Shown piece by piece: positions 21,006 to 33,857 of a DNA stretch of 64,000 nt. The notes below the pieces were generated by a model that saw only the letters and a list, made by a program, of their open reading frames with translations, had not been told where the DNA came from and ran no database searches. The position numbers were made by a program, and so were the translations under genes. The first letter of the stretch is position 1. Each line of letters begins with the position of its first letter. The DNA is from Micrasema longulum (lineage: Eukaryota > Arthropoda > Insecta > Trichoptera > Brachycentridae), in assembly GCA_022494885.1 (NCBI GenBank), contig JAGVSM010003462.1:62001-126000 (forward strand). Reading direction: 5' to 3'.

Positions 21006-21439
21006 TTTACTTTCTAAATAATAATAAACCTTATTATCACAAGAATAAACGCATCCACAATAGGTTCAGTGCGGTGAATTACTCAGCCCTGCCTGGATCT
21101 GCCGTAAAGTTGTTCAAATCGCACAGCCTAACCTAAACAAATGTAGTTTTGATCAAATACTATTAACTCTACAAAGAATGGCTGAAATCAAAATAATTTT
21201 ATTACGATTAAATTTTTTTCACAATTAAATTGATTATTAGACCTGTCCAGATTAAAAATATTTATTAGGGGAGCAGTCAAAGTAAAGTATGGGATGTGGC
21301 GGAAAGGATTGGTTGGTTAAAGAGCCCTCAAAAAATAAATATACATATTAATCAATCAATCTATTATTCTAAATGTACAAAATGACATTAATATTTTAAA
21401 TAAGTGGAAACAGGAAGGTCATGTCTGAATGCCTGATAG
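21006..21439. other. Intergenic, nothing recognised
   Basis: AT-rich sequence after the host gene. I see no exon, RNA gene or clear repeat in it. Confidence 0.5.
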
Positions 21440-21610
21440 ATGGACAAGGTGTGTTCACAAGTGGAGACAGAGAATGTGAGGCTCCAAGTACGCCCACCTA
21501 TGAGATGGTCAGACGATATTCGGAGGTTTGCCGGCAGACAATGGTTGAGGACGGCGCTAAAGCGGGATTGTGGTGGGGGACAGGAGGAGACTGATTATGA
21601 TGAAGGGAAT
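21440..21610 (+). mobile_element. RTE-like retrotransposon 3' fragment (family B)
   Basis: The reading RPPMRWSDDIRRFAGRQWLR, then a WGG-QEETDYDEG-like end, matches the C-terminal tail of the RTE-like copy at 47406-47775 (RPQTRWSDVIRRVAVSGWMR). Truncated at the 5' side. Confidence 0.6.
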
Positions 21611-21699
21611 AAAAACAAATCATCTTTATTTTATATCTGAATATGGGCACTAAAATAGGGTGAAACATTTGGAATAACTACATTAAACCAACAATGGTA

Positions 21700-22041
21700 A
21701 AGTGCAGCCCTAAAATTGGAGCATTAGATTGTACTGCGAAGTTTCTTGAAAATGTATGAAGAAAATTATAATGATTTTCATAAAAATAAACTACTTTGCG
21801 TGACATCACTAGTTCTTCCGAATCAACCAATGATATTAGAGTTGTGATAGATTTCCGGTAAGTCAACTGGTGAATTAGCAGAACTTGTCAAGAAGGGGGA
21901 GAACTTGAGACGTCACAAGCAAGGTAATTAACAAAATACAAAACTTTAAAGAATCATAGCACTGATAATATGATACACAAATTTTAAAAAAATATTTGGC
22001 TTATTAACAAATTTAATAAAGCCACTGAACTTCCTCATTGA
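21700..22041. mobile_element. MITE family F copy
   Basis: Shares with 25256-25655 the blocks aattggagcattagattgtac, accaatgatattagagttgtg and a terminal CACTGAACTTCCTCATT. It is non-coding. The left end is unclear. Confidence 0.5.
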
Positions 22042-24121
22042 AGACATGGAGTGGATAAAGGTGTTATTTAACAAAAACACCTTTGTTCGCTCTCAAAATC
22101 TGTTTTCTGCAACTTTTTGATGGTGTAGTTGGCTGTATGCGAAAGGGCTGCATCAAATCTTCATTTATGTAAAAAACACGCATTTTTAAAAAATTGCGAC
22201 AAAACCTTCACCCACTTATGTCTTCAAATTATAAAAAGTCATCGCTACACATAAGAAGTATGCTTTGAATTTAAAATTTACTTGTAAATTTTCAATACCA
22301 GATCAATTCCTTAGATTTTTCATTAAAAAAATCTCTAAATGCCTTCTTTTTTTGATCAAACAAAAATAGCTTACAATGGCCCTATGTCTTGTCTCGATAT
22401 TATTTGTTTTAATAATGTTAAAAAATAAATTTGCCTCAGTCTTACAAGGGTATCAAAATATTTTGATTTCTCTTTAGTTCCTTTCAGATTATTCATACTT
22501 GATCTTAATGTTACATAATTTATCACAGAAATACACGTGTATGTTAGAACAGGTGTTGCAGAATAACATTGATTACAAAAGAAAAACTGATAAATCAACT
22601 GAATTGAAGTGGCTAGTGCATATGATTTTTTTCCATATAAAATGTTCAACATCTGTGAACATGTTATGTTTTCAATAGTCTATCATGCGCTCTATATTAA
22701 TTTAGTGTGATTTGTTTGGAAATTCCAATAAATCAACTAAAAAATGCCTACCTGAAATGGTTGTTCATGATATTCTGAAAAATATAAAGGCAAAATTTTA
22801 CACAATTTGTATGCAGATAAACACAGCGGCTAATTAATTTTTGGGGTGTTTTATCGATAATTATTTTTGCAATAAATTATTCAAAGGTGGATAAACGTGT
22901 GTAAAAGTACAGTACCTACACATTGATAGGAAGTTCAATCATAAACTGTTGGAAAAATATTACGGGGAATAAAGTGATGTTGCATATTTCCGAATTATTT
23001 TAGAGAGTACGTTTTCATCTGCAAACAACAGAAGACTGCATGATAATTGTTAACATTTATTTCTTCCACTTAGAGTCTTCCTTCTGATTTTATCACTAAA
23101 TAAAAGATTTGTTTTCTATGTAATTTGTTTTCGGCCGATATTATCATGTTTTTGTAGTAGGCCTAAAAAAGGGGAATAAATCAAATTTATAAAGGTTGTA
23201 GTCTCATTCCCATTCTACAATTCCCCAACAAAAGAGTAAAATATACCATTTCAAGGCTAAGCAAGTAAAAAAAAATATCCATTAACATCCTATGATTATC
23301 AATTTATTACCATACCCTTCATACTTTATATGCCAAAAAGAGAAAAGTGAAGAACAGAGATAGACTTAATTTTTCCGTGAGTATTTCGTAAATTAAATCT
23401 GTAAATATCACATTTGATTGGCTACTGTGAGCTGACATTTTTTTTTTTTTTTTTCAAAATACAATTCCATGTTCACTTTGCCCAGCTAACAAGGGTACAT
23501 ACCCCGTTCCAAGCTAGGCAATTACATTTTAATATATTATAATAGTTAACAAATTAATATAGAGCACAGACAAACAAAATATAAACTTATTTGGATACAC
23601 ATTTTGATTCATATACATACAGACATACACACCACACATGTATATATAAATATACACATATATACACATGTACATACACCCATGCGCATACACATACATA
23701 CATTCATAAAAACATAGACAATTTATTTATGCGAAACTTCATGGTTGTCATCTATAAATATATACATTATCTAGCTATGTCCAAAATTATATTTTTTCAT
23801 ACAATATAAATAAATAAATATACTTATTACAATAGAAATAAGTCAATTAAAATATTTATTCCGAAAGGATTTTTGCTGCTTTGCTTATTTATATTTTTGT
23901 AATAATAACAGATTACAAGCAACACTCTCAGTAATCCTTTATAACCGTCCACAGCATGCGATTTACTCATAAAACACTAATTTTGAGAAAGAAATTAAGC
24001 ACCAACTTTCAACATTTAAGTAGTAGGAATGCCTTATGGCCTGCCACTTTACACATAATCATTGTGCCTATGTTCGAACATCTAGATCTCTACAATTTTT
24101 TAAAGCCCTTTATATCCATAA
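22042..24121. other. Intergenic, AT-rich; no gene recognised
   Basis: No exon or RNA gene seen. It contains a T-run near 23438-23456 followed by sequence like the antisense 3' end of a retroelement, and a microsatellite annotated separately. Confidence 0.5.
23610..23715 (+). repeat. ACATAC/ATACAC microsatellite
   Basis: Impure tandem run of acatac, atacac and tatata units. Short open frames across it (rich in H, T and Y) are repeat artefacts. Confidence 0.8.
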
Positions 24122-24704
24122 ATGAGGAAGTTCAGTGGCTTTTTTGCTTTTTTTTTATTTGTTAATAGACTATCAAACTAAGCCAGGAAACAATTTTTTA
24201 AAGTTTTGTAATTTTTTAATTACTCCACGTGTGACACACTAGTTTTCTTCATTGGTTGATTTAGAAGAATTTGTGACGTCATTTAAAGTCATCATCATTC
24301 CCTATCCGCACCTAATGGTGCATAGGGCACTGCATTGGTACACCAATCGCAGCGTATCTTGATCATTTTTATTACACGAAGGTAAGATGATCAGTCTTAC
24401 GCTTCAGGTACACCAGTCCAGGGACTATGAAATATTCTAGTGTAAAAACCCTATTTTAAATAAATATTTCATATCAACCATGTCGGGAATCGAATCCGAG
24501 ACCTCTTGCATGGCAGGCTAATGCGCTGGCTGTTGCACCACAAGGCCGACAATAAAAATTGGTTATTTAAAGTAGTTCATTTAATTATTTTTTTTCATAC
24601 ATTTTAGACCAACTTTGCAGCACAATTAAATGCTCTAATTTTTCCGCATTTAAGAAAACATTTTTCATGCATCTGATTTCCCATAGCGCTGAACTTCCTA
24701 TTTC
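24122..24704. mobile_element. MITE family F copy interrupted by a SINE
   Basis: The left end AAATGAGGAAGTTCAGTGG is matched in reverse by the right end AGCGCTGAACTTCCTATTT. The interior carries the gacgtca and ttagaccaactttgcagcac blocks of the family. A family 1 SINE is inserted in it. Confidence 0.65.
24283..24553 (-). mobile_element. tRNA-derived SINE, family 1, full length
   Basis: On the minus strand it starts with a tRNA-like head (CTTGTGGTGCAACAGCCAGC, with a B box near CGGATTCGATTCC). It runs through the usual body to the cacctaatggtgcatagggc block. It is nested in a MITE, so it is younger than it. Confidence 0.8.
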
Positions 24705-25255
24705 TTTGACTGTTTCGCGATACCATTTAGTCTGTTTGTTGATACTGTGGACAAATATTATCAAGATTTTATTTTTCTGGTCTAGATTATATGAATAGTT
24801 AAGTTACAAGGTTATGAAGCCAAATAATGCCCACTTTTATTCAAATTATTCAGTGAAAAAATCCTGCCAATACATCGTCTAATGAAATGTTTGACTAAGA
24901 CAATGCATTGCAAAAAAGTCACCTGAGGCTTTTTGCAGGTGGAAAACCTGATGTAAATTTTTGGGAAAAACAGGGGAACAAAACCTTTTTATGAAAATAA
25001 TTATTATTTCATGCAATTGTTTTTGGTAGTTAAACTTTTCAAAAATAAAGTAATTATTCACTACATCACATTTATGCAGAGCATCAGTATTTAAAAAAAT
25101 ACATAATAAACATACATTTTTCAGGAAAAAAATATTACCATCCAGCTTGTTGATGTTTTGTGTTCAGTAAAGGTTTTCTTGTTGTTTTTTTTCTCTTTTT
25201 ATTTTGGATGTAAATGATTTTATAACACGCAGATCACTGAGTTATATTTGATCGT

Positions 25256-25655
25256 AGAATGAGGAAGTTCAGTGCTATGCAAATTTTGATATAAAAGTGT
25301 TTTCTTACACGCAGTCAAAATTAGAGCATTTAATTGTACCGCAAAGTTTCTCTAAAATGTATGAAAAAATTAATAAAAATGAACTGCTTTAAACGACGTC
25401 ACAACTTCTTCTAAATCAACCAATGATAGAGGTGTCGTGATAGATTTCCGGGAGGCTTACCCACAAATCAGAACAACTCACCAGTGACCTCACGCGTGGA
25501 GTAACCAAACGTTGAGTATCACAAAACTTTTGAAAATCGTAGTAATACGGTACTTAAATTATTATTTTATTGGCTTAGTTTGATTAAGTCTATAAAAGTT
25601 ATTTTGGTTTAGTATGTAAAGAAAAGAAAAAAATACCGGCGAAACTCCTCATTGT
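25256..25655. mobile_element. MITE family F, complete copy
   Basis: The termini are AATGAGGAAGTTCAGTGCTA and, reversed, AATGAGGAGTTTCGCCGGTA. About 400 bp, non-coding. Related copies are at 21700, 24122, 43838 and 53217. Confidence 0.7.
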
Positions 25656-27149
25656 ATTTAGGGAATAATTATATTTATAATTATGAAAAATTAGATCCCT
25701 TGATATGTATTTTATTTTGTGTATGGTGATTTTTCAAACTAACTACATAAAAAAGTTAATTTGTAACTATACGTATTGGAATCTGTCTATATATGTGTAA
25801 TATACATAATATGAATTATAAATCTACAATTTAGTTATTCAATGCCATTTTATTAATTATGTGCATATTTTTATTCAAAAATTCCACTGAAAAGATTTCA
25901 TTCATTGCTATTTATGAAATATCATACGATAATAATCGAACCATACGAGTATTGTATATAGTCTATTCCAGCATTTTTAAGTGAGTATCAAAAAATATAT
26001 AAAATCAGTGAATCAATTATTTTAGTTGAAAGATTTCTTACCTCTGAGTCTGAGTCATAAATTGCAGAGTGATGCAAAGTCATCGAAGCCTCTGAGTTAT
26101 GAGATTCTAAATCAAGAAAATTAATGACTGTCTGGTCGGAGTGTAGGCTGTATAAACACTACTGTCCGCTGTATAATACGCTATCATTAGTCAACCAAAT
26201 TACAGGTTGCGAGTTGGGGATAAACTTTGGGAATTTACGAGATGGGCGGCGACCAGACCAAACCGTTTATGCATTATTATAGTTTACAGTATATTTTGTC
26301 TAGACCAGGTTAAATAATGTTGTGTTGCAATATAAACATCTTGCATTATGGATCTTTGATTAGCTCTATTCAGACTATAAAACGTAATGAAATTAAATGC
26401 ATAAAATATGGTTATCTCACAAACATCATCATAAATATTATCACTTGAATATAATACTTTAATTTTTAAAAAGCAATTTTGGTATTAAAAATGACATTCT
26501 GCCTCGTCAATTTTTTAATTAATAGAAGTGAATTAGAATATTTGATTTATCCAAATATTTCAATTTTGAGACCATATTCTTTTAGGCGTAAATAACAGTG
26601 TTGGAAAACGGAAAATAAATTGTGGAAGAGCGGAGTTCGTATCTCGGAACTCCTGATCTGGAGTCCACGACTCTACTCACTCACTCACCTTATTACCTTA
26701 GTAAAGTGCGTTTTGATTCTCCACACGATTACATCAGCTGTTCAATTGAATGCATCAATTTATTGATATGTAACATAATTTAAAAGTAAACATACTAATT
26801 ATCAATTCGCGTCCCTGTAAAATACAATTCCACTCATACACGCATGCTGATTATTCAAACTTTGGACAAATAAGCATTGTTCAATTTGACGTTTTTCTTA
26901 GATTTATTTGGTCCCTACATCCAGCAGCATACTATAAATATTATATAAAAGCCTTCTCTCATTTTTTGTTCACATCAAATAATCTTTTTCTTAATTATAT
27001 TGTATACGTAATTACGTATACAATATAATTAAGGACATTTTCATTAGTCCTACCACTCCTACCGCATATTTGCAAGAGATTATAGCTTTCTACTATTTCA
27101 ATATTACACTTCAATATAAAGTTAAAAATTTAAAACATATTTTTTCAAC
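25656..27149. other. Intergenic; nothing recognised apart from a palindrome
   Basis: AT-rich sequence without visible exons. An 8-bp inverted pair (TCTGGTCG near 26132 and CGACCAGA near 26250) may mark a small decayed element. Confidence 0.45.
26990..27033. repeat. Perfect 44-nt palindrome without spacer
   Basis: The halves 26990-27011 and 27012-27033 are exact reverse complements (core ATACGTAATTACGTAT). Pairing stops at once outside. The function is unknown. Confidence 0.95.
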
Positions 27150-27395
27150 AGAGACGAAGCTGTTAAAAATCTGGGAGTCTAGGCACAGATCTTATGATCT
27201 GTCATCGGCTGGGTTAAGTGATTACTTTACACACTGTGTAACAATAACCATTCTGCCCTTGTTTGAAAATCAACATTCTTTCATCTGTTGATTGCTGTGA
27301 AGTTAAAGAGCTGAAAATTTTATTGCAGTGGATGAGATACATCGAACTGAATTATTTCACCCACCAGGCAATGCCTGAAAATACCTTTCATAGGA
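27150..27395 (+). mobile_element. Dispersed repeat family G copy
   Basis: Shares with at least seven other places the blocks gtctaggcac, ctgtcatcggctgg, tacacactgtgtaac, ttcatctgttgatt and aggcaatgcctgaaaa. It is non-coding and high-copy in this window. Confidence 0.65.
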
Positions 27396-30300
27396 AGTTG
27401 ACTTCCATATTCAATTATGGCATTTTTTAATTCTCTAGACATGCGTGGTTTGAATATTACATTTGCATGCGTGTTGGCCCGCCATAGAGGATTAAAGTAT
27501 GAAAAAAAACTAGCGACCTCTATTGTTGGGAAGGCATATGTTTTTCTCAAATATATACTATTATTATTGCCAAATGGCAAAAGTTACCACAGTAAAATGG
27601 CTAATTGCAGTATCCAAAGCTGTATATATTCCTAGGAAAAAATAAGGTATGTGAAGTAAAACAGCGGATGTATGTTAATTAATTTATTGAAACGATCATA
27701 CAGTTATGTATCCAGTCTTTGTCGATTGTTACTAAAACGGTTCGTTCCATTATTCTGTTTAGCATTTATATATTTGAATAAACATATAATCGGAATACAC
27801 AAATTGATGCAAAAAATATTTATGATTTATAGTCACCTTAGTTTTATTTCAAACTGATATTTTGGTTTATAACAAAGACTGCGTTGACGATAAACAGAAT
27901 ATTGGGATTCACCCCACATTAAATAAATTAAATAATGCGATATTTATAAATTAAATCAATATACAATTAAGTCATATACATGGATTAAAAATTATAAACA
28001 CATAAAATCTACAGTAAAATTGTACAAAGTATAAGAAAAAACATCTGTAAGAAAAGTATAACTATATCTGTACTAAGCTTTATTTTAGGAACCAAAACAA
28101 TAATAATATAAAACTACAGGAATTCAATTTTAAAAGGGAAGCTTTGATCTGACATTTACATTCTTATACCACATTCTGAAGTTGCAGTTATATAAACAAC
28201 ATTTTGTCTGAAAGTTCCATATGTCTGTCACATAATATTCATACCTTATTATTTTTGTGTGTCACAAACACATTTTTCAGAATTATCATTATGATACAAA
28301 TCATTGAAAGTTTTATTCATATGTTAGTCACACAATACGATCATCATTGTGATGTTTCCAGTGCATGTTTTATGCACTCGTTTGTTACACGATATTCACA
28401 ATACAAAGATACAAACCATGAAAAGTTTTATACATATGTCTGTCGCATAATTGTTCACACAATTGTTCAAGTGATATAAATCATTGAGATGGAGTATATC
28501 CCATTATTTATATCACTTTTACTGTTCACAATCATTGTTGCGATTTAAACCACTGCGACAAATATTTTTTAACAGTTGCTACATTAAATGACTAGTTTCA
28601 ATTTAATAGTCATTATTTGGTGGGTTTAAGACTAATAATTTTACATCCAAATCAAAACAACAAATCTTAATTTGCATTCAATCCTTCTAATAAGGTTGTC
28701 ATCCTAAAATCTTCCTCGGACAAGTCGTTCGTAGATCTAAGATTTTATTCTATATGAAAAATAATATCGATGGTTTATTTACTTACAATTAGTACATAAC
28801 TTGTTCGAAAATTTTCAATTGAATTTAAATTGCATTTACAGTAAAAATATTGATCGAAATAATTACGGTTTTCTCAGAGAAAGCTGAGGATTGAGATTAG
28901 AAAGACTTAAGGTCCTAAAGATGACACACAAAAGAGGTTTTATTAACACTGTTCGAAACATTTTCATGTAATGCTTTTTAAATGTCTATAAAATTTTTGT
29001 TTTACTTTATTACAGCGAATACGCAGTTAGTAATTCTGCCATTAGAAGTTAGGACACATTACTTAATGTTGTTCAGTAAAATGATGATCCTTGGAAATGT
29101 AAACATTAACAACCTTTTTCTATAGTTAATTCCAATAAACTTAAGTACATTATTTTGAGATTCTTGTACCACAAACTACTAAGATTATGTTTGCGGTTTT
29201 ACAAATTACACTATACATCAAAAATTCATATTTACAAAACGTGAAATTTAGAGAAGGATAATACTGAAAAGTCTCATGCAGTAGAGAAAATTTATACAAC
29301 GAAGACAGGCTCAATCTATGGCATTTTAATAGGTTTATTCAAAGGAAAACAGTAAACGAATGGTGGAATGAAAGTAACGAATGGATAGAAGTGTTTACTT
29401 ATTACCTCGAAGTGAATTCACGAAATAAGTTGATCACAATATTATCCTAGAATTCACTATTACAAACTACTTAGTTGAATATGAACTATTGGCAATAATT
29501 GTACACAGTATAAACACATCTCCTAACGACTAATAAATATGTTATTTACCCCAGATATTACAAAAACAAATAAGAGAATAGAAAATTGATAGCGCCTTTC
29601 GCAGACAGGAAATGTGGAGTAAAGTCATTAATCTAACATTAAAATTAAGCATAATGCTGTAGATATCGCAGTCTGGGATCAGACTACATTACTCGATGTT
29701 ACAAATGAAGCTTTCGACCTTGAGATTGGACTGCATTTTTGACTAGAGGTCAAGCAGAGATTCCCAGAACATAATATTCTCCGCATCGCAAATTGATATC
29801 TTTTTTGTTCCACACTTTGGACTAATACGCGTTCACATAGTGGGGCACAATTATGTCAAGGATTTAGGAACATCAACCGATGAGTTATAATGTTCATTTA
29901 ATTGTGATGGATCGGGCTCCAGACGGATGGGAATATCCGAGGTAAACGTTAATTTAAACTATCTCAACACGACGAAGAACGCACATAGACTTTACCTAAA
30001 TGTAAATAGACATTATCAGACATAATTATCTCCATATTTTGGTACCTACAATATTAAAACGTAGTACAATTAAGGTGCTAGAATACACGTGGAATATATC
30101 GATACACGAGAGAATGACACTTACAGCCTAAACAATAAAATTAACATAATTAGTTAGAAAATTCGTGGACCCGTAAATAATGATTTGTTTGGAAGTATTC
30201 TCCTAATAAATGCTACCGTATTGACTAACTTGTCAAATGTATCCGATGAACATTTGAGATTTTTATCATAAATTTATGTTCTAACTAGTCAAAGTCATGT

Positions 30301-31887
30301 CAGTTCATGACACTAAAACATTTCATAAATAGATTTTTTTTACAATTTTCTTTTTTCTTAATAGTTATACATCCTAATAGAAGCTGCACAAGTAGACGTA
30401 CACGTACACATCTGGTCGCCATGCTGCGCTACAAATTCCAATATATTATATTATGCACATATATTATAATATAATAAAATGATCATGTTACAATTTGGAA
30501 CAAGAAGTACATGAATTATGTTACCTAAACATGTAAATTTGAATTATCTATTACGAGAAGATTTATTTAAATTTTGTCGGAACATTGACTTTAATAATCT
30601 ATAATATTAAGCACATCGACATTCAATTCTTTGTCTATTATATTTACATACACAAAAGTCATTGTATGGATAGAATTACACGATAGTTTAGGAAAATGCC
30701 AGTAAAATTTAGCCTATCTATTATAATATTTTATTTTTCAGGTTGATTAAGGTACTTTCAAAATAATTATTTACCATTGATAATAACGATACGTATTCAT
30801 AGAACTTTATTTTTCTTATATTTTTATCATAAATACCTAAAAAATTAAAACATATTACAATTTAGGTCGAAGAATATAAATTTAGTAATAAGTCTGTAAT
30901 AAAAACACAGAAGCATTAGGAAATTAAAGGAGATCATAGCTTACTGCTTTGAAGTCGAATTGATAACTGAATCAATCCGAGATCCTGTAAACTATGTAGG
31001 TAAGTTATAGTAAAGTTTAAATTATTTAAAGATTTATGCTAATTGTAACAATTGTAATCTCTAATTTTGAATGATGAGAAAGCAATGAAAAACTACTGAA
31101 TACTTTTTTTTATTCGCTTGAGTAACATTTAAGCTTTACTGATATAAGAATTGAAACAAATCAGTACAATATATGTTTTTTATTATATTATTGAAGCAAA
31201 TAAGTAAAAATAAGCTAAATATTAATGGATTCATATTATCTGACATTAGAAAAAAAAGAGTACCGTTGAAATGATCGTTGAAATATTAAATAAAGGTTTT
31301 GCAGCCAGAACAAATGATTACTTCATAATATCATTATGATATTTCTAGCAACATAAGTATCAACTCCATACAAATCATTTTTTGCTCACTATTATAGTCG
31401 CGTATCTACTGCATCATTAAAATAATTATTCCGCTGCATGACTTCAAAAAACTAAAACAAAAAAGAAGGACGTTTGTCATCTTCTGATGCAAATGTGTTT
31501 CGTGCAAATATTTATTTTTAACTGATGTTGAATGACATAAAAACTTGTTAATTTTTGTAGGTGTGAATACTACAGTACAATACAACTAATAAAGTCTGCC
31601 CAAAAATATAAACCTACCTATAAAAAGACAATAATTTGATCGGTGGTCCCTACATAATATGTGAAAATGTCATTTTTTAAACAGTTTGCATAATTTATTT
31701 ATACACTCATTGATAAAATGTGAAAATTGACATAGTTAGATGTAAATCCCTAGATAGGGCTATTTAAATATTGGCTCTTGAGGTTCTCAGATTATTTATT
31801 TTGATTTACTCGAACAAATATTACATTCCTTTGAGGTTTTTATAGATTGATTATAACCATTAAAAAATGCGTAAGTTTATGAACATA
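27396..31887. other. Long intergenic stretch, nothing recognised
   Basis: Over 4 kb of AT-rich DNA. I found no exon with splice sites, no tRNA, no snoRNA boxes and no retroelement motif. It may be a large intron of a gene whose exons lie elsewhere. One degenerate tandem repeat is listed separately. Confidence 0.5.
28205..28490 (+). repeat. Degenerate tandem repeat, unit about 105-110 bp
   Basis: The block catatgtctgtcacataat, preceded by gaaagtt, recurs three times with drift, together with atacaaatcattgaaag-like segments. The open frame running through it is low-complexity and not a convincing gene. Confidence 0.45.
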
Positions 31888-33597
31888 GGGGAAAAGAAGG
31901 ACACTTGATCCCTGGGGAGACTTGTTCATCTAGCAATATCTCTTAAATTCATGTTAATTTTCTTCCCATGCTGGCAACACTTGCTACTCGATATTCACCA
32001 TAAACGTTAGAGTCCGTTTAGAGCTGTAAAAATCAACCGAGCGAGGGACACGTCTTGACTGAACTGTTTTTTCCAATTTGGAAACAATTTTTCTCAATCT
32101 TTTAACTTCGGTATATGGTTTTTACATAAACCTGGTTTTTACGTATTTAATTAATTTATGTGTATATATTTCAGATCTATTTTCTGTCAACAGTTGCTGA
32201 ATCTTGTTTGTAATTACCATTTCAAGTGAACAAAATGAACTACTGAGGATTCCTTTTACTATGGGACACTAGATCCTAGAGGCATTTCAAATAAAATTAG
32301 CCAGAAAATGATATTTTGATTTTCTATTGTTCCAAAATTGATCATTAATATTAAAATGGTTCTAGTTTAATAGTTAATCAATAAAAAAAAGGTATAAAAA
32401 AAAACAAGGGGCGGATAAAAAAGACAAAATAAATCATTTTACTTTAAATTATCATTTCAGCATTAAAAAAAAAAGGTTTAAAGTTAACAAACTTTTTTGG
32501 TTACTATTAAACTAAAGTTATTTATGACTCTCGTGGTATGTTTAATAAATTTTCCATAACTATATATAGGGACCAAATCACCCTCGGGGGGGGGGGGGGG
32601 GAACAAGTCACCCTCATTGCGGGCATATTGATTCCTTTTCCCTTGCATTACATTTTATTTAACATGTTTTTTTATAAAAAACTGTTATCCACATTGGTAA
32701 TTGCCGATGAACGGCAAAATAAATTTCCCACCTATTGAGTTACAAAGAAACTACAATAGGAGAAAAGTTATAACAAAAATACTGAAACGGGGATCAAGTG
32801 AACGTAGTTATACAGAAAACAGCCAGCCATAGAAAAGTGAAACTGAGATAATAGCACCTTTGTGAAAAGAGTGAATAATCAAATCTACACAACAGTGGAA
32901 TGTTTTTGGCTATGACAAATGTTAAACAATAAATATATTGATTAAAATTATTATTTACAATTCTTGATATAATTCCATTGTAGTGATGTAATAACTTATA
33001 TTTCCATATAAGTAATTAATTAAAAATACTTGATCCACTTCCAATTATTTGTTTCACCAGCAATATTGCGTATTGTATCTCTTTCAACTTATTTTAAATG
33101 TGCCTACACTTAAGATAATATTAAGTTTTATATAAATTATCCTTATACCATATAATATTCACCAGTTTTAATATGCCCATTAGAGGGTGAAAGCGCAAAT
33201 TGATCAGACAAATAAATGGAAGTGAACCAAGTATTTTGAATTAATAACTTAAATGTAAATATAAGTTATTGCATCATTACAATGAATATATTAGTTTTTT
33301 TATACTACAAACAAGAACCAAATTGTGTATTTGACCAGTTTTAATGTTTTTTAAAGTACCATAAGATTTTTCTAGTGCTGTGGGTGTTTTCGGCAAATTG
33401 AGAAATGCCGTTTTTGAGATCGACACTATTTTCAGAAGGTGATTATTACAGTTTTTGTATGAAAGCGGTCTGGCTATTTTAGCAAAACATAGAATTGACC
33501 CTACTGAACCCGATAACACCAGTATCCCATTTTTTCAAAATTGTGTACGCCACGGCTGCTTTCTGCATAACTACGTTCAAGTGTCTCTCTTTTCCCC
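31888..33597. mobile_element. 1.7-kb TIR element, TA target duplication, family unnamed
   Basis: The left end GGGGAAAAGAAGGACACTTG and right end (reverse) GGGGAAAAGAGAGACACTTG are both bordered by TA. The interior has a 16-G run at 32586-32601 and a minus-strand open stretch at 33277-33519 (LPKTPTALEKSYGTLKN) that recurs, diverged, near 61500-61630. I cannot assign the open stretch to a transposase family. Confidence 0.65.
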
Positions 33598-33631
33598 TAA
33601 TTATCAGGTAGTTTAGTAAACTTATATCATA

Positions 33632-33642
33632 TTTATTTTATT
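33632..33642 (-). terminator. Possible poly(A) signals of the follistatin-like gene
   Basis: Two overlapping AATAAA hexamers on the minus strand, about 220 bp after the inferred stop codon. They would give a short 3' UTR. A distal signal is equally possible. Confidence 0.35.
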
Positions 33643-33857
33643 CTGAAGTAATAAAAATTCATTGTTACTTTTTGCTCACGATTGGTATGAAAATAATTTT
33701 CATATGTGTTTAAAATATAAATGCTAATTGTTTTAGTTTGTAAAATCAAAAGACAGTATGTGTAACAATATAAATTAAGAAAAAAAGCGTTTTGGATGGA
33801 TTATGATTACAAGTATAATAATAAATAATTCAATTCTTTGCTCTCCTCCGATCGGAA

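Noticed and set aside
23591..23809. 72-residue open frame rich in H, T and Y
   Set aside because: Product of a microsatellite.
28204..28479. 91-residue open frame
   Set aside because: Lies in a degenerate tandem repeat, is low-complexity, and has no domain or splice context.
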